Of a stretch of 47,712 nt of DNA, positions 42,352-47,712 are shown one piece after another. Where the stretch lies: positions 1 to 47,712 of the forward strand of contig JADMLA020000027.1 of assembly GCA_015482705.2 (NCBI GenBank). The letters are read 5' to 3'. The notes under the pieces were generated by a model. It did no database searches. It was given only the letters and a program-made list of their open reading frames with translations, and was not told where the DNA came from. Numbering within the stretch: the first letter of the stretch is position 1; each line of letters begins with the position of its first letter. The translations under genes and the position numbers were made by a program. The DNA comes from Prosthecochloris sp. (GTDB taxonomy: Bacteria; Bacteroidota; Chlorobiia; Chlorobiales; Chlorobiaceae).

Positions 42352-42831
42352 TCATTTCGCCCCAATGTACACTGCAGGAATCATTCGGGCTCTCAGCCCC
42401 ATCATTCCCGCTTTTTCGGAAATGTTGTGAATGGCTGTGAGCTCTTGTAATTCAAGCTCGAGGGCCGCATTGATACTCTTACTGACCCCGATACGTTCAC
42501 GCAGGTGCTCATTCTCCCTCGATAATGAATTGATGGTCAGAAGATTATTGATATAGACCACCAAAAGCACGGTTCCAGCAATTATGAATGCAAAGGTACG
42601 CAAGCGAAGAATAGAACCAAAATTGAAACGCTTCCGAGCCTGGCGCTTTGCATCATGGGTGGTTTTTGCTCGATACCATGAAGGCTGTTTATGAGCGTTC
42701 TTTCGGAAAAAACCATTTTTCCCGCGTATATCTATGAAAGCCGAAGACAACGGTCGCAGCTTCAGTAAAGCCGCTTTCATCAAGGAAAAAACATGCTCGA
42801 TAGAAATATCTTGTTCCGCACCGTATTTCAC
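42352..42831 (-). CDS. ftsL: FtsL-like cell division protein
   Basis: The 159-residue product starts at GTG with AGGAGG five bases upstream, overlapping the rsmH stop region closely. One membrane helix at about 79-97 is followed by a leucine-rich coiled coil (NSLSRENEHLRERIG onward), as in FtsL. The cytoplasmic part of about 78 residues is much longer than in E. coli FtsL (about 35) and rich in Lys and Arg. The call depends on topology and on position between rsmH and ftsI. Confidence 0.82.
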   Translation of the reverse strand: MKYGAEQDISIEHVFSLMKAALLKLRPLSSAFIDIRGKNGFFRKNAHKQPSWYRAKTTHDAKRQARKRFNFGSILRLRTFAFIIAGTVLLVVYINNLLTINSLSRENEHLRERIGVSKSINAALELELQELTAIHNISEKAGMMGLRARMIPAVYIGAK

Positions 42832-42832
42832 C

Positions 42833-43813
42833 TTATCCTCCTGACTGTTCCTTTTTTTCTACAACCCTCAGCTTCGCGCTCCTCGCTCGGGGATTCTCCC
42901 TTACCTCATCATCTGCCGCGATTTCCGGCTTCCCCGTGACAACCCGGAACTCCGCTCTTCGTAAAGGTTCCTTCATCCCTACGCCTTTCGGCCCCCAGTC
43001 GTCAGTCGCAATTTTCCTGAAAAACCGTTTAACCATCCTGTCTTCAAGCGAATGGTAACTGATCACTCCCATTCTCCCCTTCGGCCCAAGCATCCCGACG
43101 CCGTCTCTCAACACATCCTCGAGCGCACCAAGCTCATCATTCACAGCGATCCTCAATGCCTGAAAAACTCTTGCAAGAGACTTTACCTGCTGATCGGAAC
43201 CCCTGACAATACTCCTGACTACTGCCGCAAGCTCCTCTGTATCCGTAATGTCACCCCTCTCGATCCGCCTGGCACATATGGCCCGGGCGATTCTACGGCT
43301 CTTGTGCTCTTCACCGAACCTGAAGAAAATATCGGCAAGTTCTCTCTCTTCGAAACCGTTGACAATATCCGCTGCCGAAAGGCCATCTTGCGGCCTCATG
43401 CGCATGTCAAGCGGACCCCGGCGAAGATAGCTGAATCCCCGTTGCGGAGTATCTATCTGAAAAGAAGAGACACCGAGATCAAGTAACATTCCGGCAACCG
43501 GCATTCGATCGAGCTCACGGGTCCTTATACCATTGACGATGGAAACCACATCTCGAAAGTTACCCTGTACAAGCGCAGCTTTTTCGCGAAAAGACGCCAG
43601 CTTTTTCGCGGCTTCCTCGATTGCGAAACTATCCTGATCAATTCCTATAAGGAAAGAGTGATTTTCAAACCCTCTGTCCCGTAAGGCCTGTAAAATCGCC
43701 AGTGAATGCCCTCCGCCACCAAGAGTTCCGTCGACATATATACCTTCGCGCCTGACCAGCTGCGCAACAACTTCACGCACCATCACCGGACGGTGATATG
43801 CTTCTTTGCTCAT
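42833..43813 (-). CDS. rsmH: 16S rRNA (cytosine1402-N4)-methyltransferase
   Basis: The 326-residue SAM enzyme methylates N4 of C1402 in 16S rRNA. It starts HRPVMVREVVAQL and has the SAM motif DGTLGGGGHS (28-37), LDLGVSSFQID, DMRMRPQ and ISYHSLEDRMVKRFF, all typical for RsmH (MraW). It follows mraZ by five bases and is always the second gene of dcw clusters. No clear ribosome site is seen, so coupling to mraZ is likely. Confidence 0.97.
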   Translation of the reverse strand: MSKEAYHRPVMVREVVAQLVRREGIYVDGTLGGGGHSLAILQALRDRGFENHSFLIGIDQDSFAIEEAAKKLASFREKAALVQGNFRDVVSIVNGIRTRELDRMPVAGMLLDLGVSSFQIDTPQRGFSYLRRGPLDMRMRPQDGLSAADIVNGFEERELADIFFRFGEEHKSRRIARAICARRIERGDITDTEELAAVVRSIVRGSDQQVKSLARVFQALRIAVNDELGALEDVLRDGVGMLGPKGRMGVISYHSLEDRMVKRFFRKIATDDWGPKGVGMKEPLRRAEFRVVTGKPEIAADDEVRENPRARSAKLRVVEKKEQSGG

Positions 43814-43818
43814 AAAAA

Positions 43819-44283
43819 CTAAAAATATCTGCCTGCCAGCACCTGAAATCTCGAACCGTTCTCCTTGAGCACTGCCGACAGTTTTTCAGGAGACCAGAGT
43901 ATCATTTTTACATTTGCCCCTATAATAATAACCTCTTTCGTTATACCTGCATACTGCATGAAGTCTTTCGGAAGGGCAATCCTGCCCTGTCTATCCATTT
44001 CTACACTGTCGAGACTTTCATACATGAGGGTTTTCAGCATTCTTTCGTCCGGATTGAAATCGGATAGAGCAGAAAGGCTCTTTTCTTTTTCCGCCCAGAT
44101 TTCGGGTTCGTAAAGCTCCAGCGAACCATCCATGGCCTTCATAACGTAGAGAACTGCAGCCGGTAAAACTGTTTTACTCGATCGTTCCTGAACTTGTTCG
44201 AGGCGTTTCCTGAATCTCGCCGGAATCATAAGACGGCCTTTTTCGTCCATGGAATGCTGCTCTTTTCCGATAAAACCCGCCAT
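43819..44283 (-). CDS. mraZ: Transcriptional regulator MraZ
   Basis: The 154-residue product has two AbrB-like SpoVT domains, with the motifs HSMDEKGRLMIPARF (10-24) and VEMDRQGRIALPKDF (about 92-106). MraZ forms a ring that binds repeats in its own promoter and controls the dcw cluster. I chose the ATG at 44283; a TTG seven codons upstream also keeps the frame but lies inside the proposed operator. A repeat array lies directly before the start. Confidence 0.95.
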   Translation of the reverse strand: MAGFIGKEQHSMDEKGRLMIPARFRKRLEQVQERSSKTVLPAAVLYVMKAMDGSLELYEPEIWAEKEKSLSALSDFNPDERMLKTLMYESLDSVEMDRQGRIALPKDFMQYAGITKEVIIIGANVKMILWSPEKLSAVLKENGSRFQVLAGRYF

Positions 44284-44299
44284 ATCAGACACTTTTTCA

Positions 44300-44323
44300 C
44301 CCAATATTTCCCACTTTCCACCA
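44300..44323 (-). promoter_or_regulatory. MraZ operator-like repeat array
   Basis: On the minus strand TGGT, TGGG and TGGG stand exactly 10 bases apart (44323-44320, 44313-44310, 44303-44300), just upstream of the mraZ ATG. Known MraZ sites in E. coli are TGGGN repeats with five-base spacers, which is the same 10-base spacing. The array also contains AAAGTGG twice at a 10-base distance, like the mycoplasma MraZ sites. It sits only 16 bases from the start codon, so binding could block transcription or translation. Confidence 0.75.
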
Positions 44324-44440
44324 CTTTAAATGTAAAAAAAAGCAATGTGGAAAAAAATAATGCACCGCATATTGTGAAAACTCGGTACGACCATACCCAT
44401 TCTGGTAAAATGAGCTCTATCGAAACATCTTTTTCTTATG

Positions 44441-44446
44441 TATAAT
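44441..44446 (+). promoter_or_regulatory. Consensus -10 box (TATAAT) for the NYN-chorismate mutase-mltG genes
   Basis: TATAAT is perfect, about 100 bases upstream of the first plus-strand gene. The position 17 bases further upstream has no good -35 match, so the call is tentative. The gap 44284-44546 also holds the divergent mraZ promoter. Confidence 0.35.
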
Positions 44447-44546
44447 AGCTATAGGGGATCACCTGCCGATTGGCCCTTCGAAACAAAAATGATAACAATG
44501 AAAACCAACCATATGGGGTATATCATGCACTCCTTGAACGATTCCC

Positions 44547-45059
44547 ATGACAACTGTTTTTCGAGAGTATATCGTTGACGGCTATAATCTGCTGCACAAA
44601 CTGTTTCCCGAAAAACAACGAAACACGTTGCAGGAAAAACGCAAAAAGACCGAAACCATGCTGCTCGGATTCCAGCGATCGGCGAGAACGAAGGTTACGG
44701 TGGTCTACGACGGGCAACACACTCGTGGTGTTTTCAGAGATACCGGTGCTCTGAACAGAATTTTCACATCGCCCGGTTATTCAGCCGATGACTGGATTGT
44801 CGATTACCTAAAATCTTTGGGAAGCAAGGCTCAATTGTTTACTATTGTTTCTTCCGATCGTTTTATCTGCCGCCATGCAACGGCAAACGGAGCGTCATAC
44901 ATGCTCTCGGAAAATTTCATCGACACGTATCTGTGCGGCACCAAAAGTCATGAAAGAAATGATGATACCGTTGTAAACCGGAAAAAATACAGTAACAATC
45001 AACTCACCCAGAAAGAAGTGGATCACTGGCTGGAGCTTTTCAGTAAAACGAAAGAATAA
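44547..45059 (+). CDS. NYN/YacP-family putative endoribonuclease
   Basis: The 170-residue protein starts FREYIVDGYNLLHKL, the NYN (PIN-like) fold signature with Asp11 as a metal-site residue. Further acidic residues fit the active site: Asp55 in VVYDGQ, Asp77-78 region in YSADDWIVDYL, and IVSSDRF. The layout matches the YacP/Rae1 family; in Bacillus this enzyme cuts mRNA in the ribosome A site. No ribosome site is obvious upstream. The function here is inferred from family only. It is followed by chorismate mutase after 75 bases. Confidence 0.8.
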   Translation: MTTVFREYIVDGYNLLHKLFPEKQRNTLQEKRKKTETMLLGFQRSARTKVTVVYDGQHTRGVFRDTGALNRIFTSPGYSADDWIVDYLKSLGSKAQLFTIVSSDRFICRHATANGASYMLSENFIDTYLCGTKSHERNDDTVVNRKKYSNNQLTQKEVDHWLELFSKTKE

Positions 45060-45134
45060 AAGGAATCCCGGAAGATCCGCCTTATTTTAATATTTTACCT
45101 GTTAACAGTATCATACTCTAGATAAGAAAGCACT

Positions 45135-45461
45135 ATGTCTAACAGTACCGTCAAAAAGGATAATCACTGGCTGGAGCTTGAAGAGTGGCGAAAAAAAATT
45201 GACGCCATCGACAATCAACTCTCGAACCTGCTCTGCGAACGACTCAATTGCGCTCAGAATATCAGCTCTCTCAAGCAGCAAATCGGCGAAGAAGTGCTCC
45301 AACCTGCACGAGAAAAAAAGGTCCTTACCAATGTGCTCAATCAAGCCGATTCGGAACTGAAAGCCGGAGCACTGAAAAAAATCTACAAATGCATCATTGA
45401 AGAGACGAGGCTGTTTCAGCATGAATGGAAAAACGAACAACAACCGCTTTCTTCCAGATAA
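45135..45461 (+). CDS. Chorismate mutase, AroQ type
   Basis: The 108-residue all-helical protein matches the AroQ fold. WRKKIDAIDNQLSNLL holds Arg19, the Arg11 equivalent of E. coli; Arg36, Lys47, Arg59-Glu60 and Gln95 line up with Arg28, Lys39, Arg51-Glu52 and Gln88. It converts chorismate to prephenate for Phe and Tyr. No prephenate dehydratase or dehydrogenase is attached, so it is the monofunctional form. No other aro gene is nearby. Its 3' end overlaps an alternative upstream frame of mltG, but the chosen mltG start lies 17 bases downstream. Confidence 0.88.
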   Translation: MSNSTVKKDNHWLELEEWRKKIDAIDNQLSNLLCERLNCAQNISSLKQQIGEEVLQPAREKKVLTNVLNQADSELKAGALKKIYKCIIEETRLFQHEWKNEQQPLSSR

Positions 45462-45478
45462 CCTCTCGGGGCAGTTTC

Positions 45479-46495
45479 ATGCGTGACACATTCACAAGCC
45501 GTTTTTTCATTTTCATTTCAAGCATCGTTATTCCCACCCTGTTGTTTCTTGCTGCATTTTTTTTTCTGCCTGGCTGGAATACACCCGATACAGAAGTTCG
45601 GCAAGAAAAAAAAATAGTGGTGCATAGAGGCGCGAGTCTTCGCTCGATCATCGCATCAATTGCCGATAAAGAAGTCATTCGGCACGAAAGACCGCTACTC
45701 ATCACAGCGTGGCTGTTTCCCGAACTCCGCCAGATAAAACCCGGACGCTACACCATCCCCCCCGGACTCTCGAATTATGGGCTCCTCTCGTATCTGCATA
45801 ACCATCCACAGGACGAAGAGCGGGTACTCATACCTGAAGGGCTGCGCACGGAAAAAATCGCAGCAATAATCGCCTCGCGGCTCGATATCGATTCACTTTC
45901 TTTCATGAACAGTTCAAGAGACAAGGAACTGCTTGAAGAACTCGGAATCGAGGGAAGTTCGTTCGAAGGGTACTCTTTCCCCGGAACCTATAATTTCCCG
46001 TGGGCAAGTACTTCGCAAGAGGTTATCCGTTTCCTTGTAGGACGCTTCAGAGCATTTTACACCGACAGTCTTCAAGCCATTGCAGCCAAAAGAGGTCTCG
46101 ATGAACTGGAACTGCTCACCCTGGCATCCATCGTCGAAGCAGAAACGCCATTGAATGAAGAAAAGCCGCTCATTGCAGGAGTTTACCTGAACAGGCTCGA
46201 AAAAAACATGAAGCTACAGGCAGATCCAACGGTACAATATGCGCTTGATAGAAAACCCGGTAGACTGCTTTACAAGGATCTCGCTGTCGATTCCCCTTAT
46301 AACACGTATAAATACAAAGGGCTACCCCCGGCACCGATCTGTAGCCCTGGTGCCCTGTCAATCATGGCTGTAGTTGAACCTGCAAAAACCGAATACCTTT
46401 ACTTTGTTGCAACCGGAAAGGGAGGTCACTATTTTGCAAAAACTGCTGCCGAACATGCAAAAAACGTGAGAAAGTACCGTACGAGCCGCAGGTGA
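45479..46495 (+). CDS. mltG: Endolytic murein transglycosylase MltG
   Basis: The 338-residue protein has a membrane anchor at 9-30, a LysM-like region (KIVVHRGASLRSIIASIA) and the YceG domain with the catalytic Glu220 in LASIVEAET. The C-terminal YNTYKYKGLPPAPICSPG signature is typical. MltG cuts new glycan strands near the membrane and sets strand length. I chose ATG 45479 with GGGG upstream at a good distance; the frame opens at 45425 inside the chorismate mutase gene. Divergent dcw cluster and this gene both serve wall growth. Confidence 0.93.
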   Translation: MRDTFTSRFFIFISSIVIPTLLFLAAFFFLPGWNTPDTEVRQEKKIVVHRGASLRSIIASIADKEVIRHERPLLITAWLFPELRQIKPGRYTIPPGLSNYGLLSYLHNHPQDEERVLIPEGLRTEKIAAIIASRLDIDSLSFMNSSRDKELLEELGIEGSSFEGYSFPGTYNFPWASTSQEVIRFLVGRFRAFYTDSLQAIAAKRGLDELELLTLASIVEAETPLNEEKPLIAGVYLNRLEKNMKLQADPTVQYALDRKPGRLLYKDLAVDSPYNTYKYKGLPPAPICSPGALSIMAVVEPAKTEYLYFVATGKGGHYFAKTAAEHAKNVRKYRTSRR

Positions 46496-46522
46496 ACCAG
46501 CCACCCACTGTAAAACAGCGAC

Positions 46523-46535
46523 ATACATTATGTAT
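46523..46535. promoter_or_regulatory. Short palindrome upstream of pgk
   Basis: ATACAT and ATGTAT are perfect inverted copies around one central T, 45 bases before the pgk start. It may be a regulator site or part of a promoter, since TATGTATATT is also AT-rich like a -10 region. No factor can be assigned. Confidence 0.35.
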
Positions 46536-46579
46536 ATTTCATAAAAACCTTTTAACCCTTCAAATCGAAACCCGGAACA

Positions 46580-47712
46580 ATGGAAAAAAAGACCTTGTCT
46601 GCTATTTCATGTAAAGGCCGCAGAGTACTCATGCGCGTTGATTTCAATGTACCGCTCGACGATAATGCAAACATAACGAACGACAAACGCATCGTAGAAG
46701 CACTTCCATCGATTAAAACAATTATGGAGTCCGGCGGAAGGCTTATACTCATGTCGCATCTAGGCCGCCCTAAAGGCAAGGTCGTACCGGAACTTTCACT
46801 GGCCCCCGTAGCCAAAAGACTTTCCGAACTGCTCGACATCCCGGTCGTCATGGCCGATGACTGTATCGGTACCGAAACCATGCAGCAGGCACTGGCCCTT
46901 CAGGATGGCGAAATCATGCTTCTTGAAAACCTGAGGTTCCACCCGGAAGAAGAAAAAAACGAACCAGAATTTGCCCGTGAACTGGCATCTATGGGGGAAA
47001 TTTATGTCAATGATGCGTTTGGAACGGCACACCGTGCCCATGCCTCGACCGAAGGAATCTGTCACTACGTCCAACCTTCGGTTGCAGGCTACCTTATCGA
47101 AAAAGAACTGAAATACCTCGGACAGGCGCTCAACGCTCCTGAACGACCGTTTGTCGCAATTCTTGGGGGAGCGAAGATTTCAGGAAAAATCGACGTGCTT
47201 GAAAACCTCTTCGATAAAGTCGATACGGTGCTTATCGGTGGCGCGATGATCTTCACCTTTTTCAAAGCCCAGGGATACAACATCGGAAAATCATTGGTGG
47301 AAGAAGACAAGGTGGATCTTGCAAGGCACCTGCTACAAACAGCGCGGGATAACAACATCAGGATGCTGCTTCCCGAAGATGTTGTTGCGGCAACGGAGTT
47401 TTCCGCCGAAGCCGAAACCCTCACCGTTCCGATTGACGGCATTCCCGACAACATGATGGGGCTGGACATCGGACCGCAAACCATCGATACGTATTCACGT
47501 GAGATTCTTCAGGCGAAAACCGTTGTCTGGAACGGGCCGATGGGCGTGTTCGAGATCGAGAAATTCGCAAAAGGAACCATAGCAATCGCACAGGCACTTG
47601 CCGACGCAACCGCAAAAGGCACCATCTCCATCGTCGGAGGTGGCGATTCCGCTGCCGCGGTCATGAAAGCGGGGCTTGCATCCGGTATTACCCATATATC
47701 AACCGGCGGGGG
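46580..47712 (+). CDS. pgk: Phosphoglycerate kinase (3' end outside the window)
   Basis: The open frame runs from the ATG at 46580 to the window edge, 377 complete codons of an expected 397 or so, so only about 20 residues are missing. It has MRVDFNVPLDD (18-28), SHLGRPKGK with the substrate-binding Arg, LLENLRFHPEEE, GGAKISGKI and the nucleotide-binding VWNGPMGVFE and SIVGGGDSAAAV. It interconverts 1,3-bisphosphoglycerate and 3-phosphoglycerate, here probably in the gluconeogenic direction after CO2 fixation. It lies 84 bases after mltG and no other glycolytic gene is in view. Confidence 0.97.
   Translation, partial: MEKKTLSAISCKGRRVLMRVDFNVPLDDNANITNDKRIVEALPSIKTIMESGGRLILMSHLGRPKGKVVPELSLAPVAKRLSELLDIPVVMADDCIGTETMQQALALQDGEIMLLENLRFHPEEEKNEPEFARELASMGEIYVNDAFGTAHRAHASTEGICHYVQPSVAGYLIEKELKYLGQALNAPERPFVAILGGAKISGKIDVLENLFDKVDTVLIGGAMIFTFFKAQGYNIGKSLVEEDKVDLARHLLQTARDNNIRMLLPEDVVAATEFSAEAETLTVPIDGIPDNMMGLDIGPQTIDTYSREILQAKTVVWNGPMGVFEIEKFAKGTIAIAQALADATAKGTISIVGGGDSAAAVMKAGLASGITHISTGG

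Overview
The window is a piece of the core chromosome of a green sulfur bacterium (Chlorobiaceae; Chlorobium or Prosthecochloris-like). The strongest marker is an intact bchU at 21357-22376, the bacteriochlorophyllide C-20 methyltransferase of BChl c and e producers. An ATP synthase cluster without the alpha, beta, gamma and epsilon genes and a deoxyhypusine-synthase-like gene also fit Chlorobi. Genus is my inference; no ribosomal RNA is present. No phage, IS transposase, CRISPR array or resistance island is seen.

Layout. 1-6.2 kb: unlinked genes for a secreted HExxH protease, a dihydroorotate-dehydrogenase-like protein, a lipoprotein alkaline phosphatase, an alpha/beta hydrolase, an RlpA-like lipoprotein, an alkyltransferase-like DNA-binding protein and transaldolase. 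6.3-12.9 kb: deoxyhypusine-synthase-like gene, small SRP RNA, trpS, a HAD phosphatase, argS, and nadD-bamD. 13.0-13.2 kb: a gene-free element made of nested inverted repeats. 13.2-14.4 kb: a DUF2892 membrane protein, a secreted DsrE-like protein and tRNA-Ala(CGC).

14.4-19.9 kb (minus strand): galE, an M23 peptidase and a bactofilin run into the ATP synthase block atpZ, an atpI-like gene, atpB, atpE, atpF, atpH, closed by a strong hairpin terminator. Several of these genes are joined by ATGA overlaps, so envelope shaping and Fo synthesis may share transcripts. 20.0-22.4 kb: pgeF, a 69-residue protein built of two similar repeats, and bchU with a terminator. 22.4-26.5 kb (minus): sdhC, sdhD, sdhA and a CoA-transferase gene where sdhB would normally lie.

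26.7-44.3 kb (minus) is a full division and cell wall (dcw) cluster in classical order: mraZ, rsmH, ftsL, ftsI (with PASTA domain), murE, murF, mraY, murD, ftsW, murG, murC, murB, ftsQ, ftsA, ftsZ. It lacks ddl. An array of TGG-type repeats spaced 10 bases lies just before mraZ and looks like the MraZ operator. 44.5-47.7 kb (plus): an NYN-domain RNase-like gene, chorismate mutase, mltG and a phosphoglycerate kinase gene cut by the window end.

Almost everything is housekeeping. The parts most worth a second look are the structured repeat at 13.0-13.2 kb, the sdh operon without sdhB, unusual motifs in the two tRNA synthetases (a Cys4 motif in TrpRS, a lost HIGH motif in ArgRS), the duplicated C-terminal peptide of FtsZ, the 69-residue repeat protein, and the bacterial deoxyhypusine-synthase homologue.
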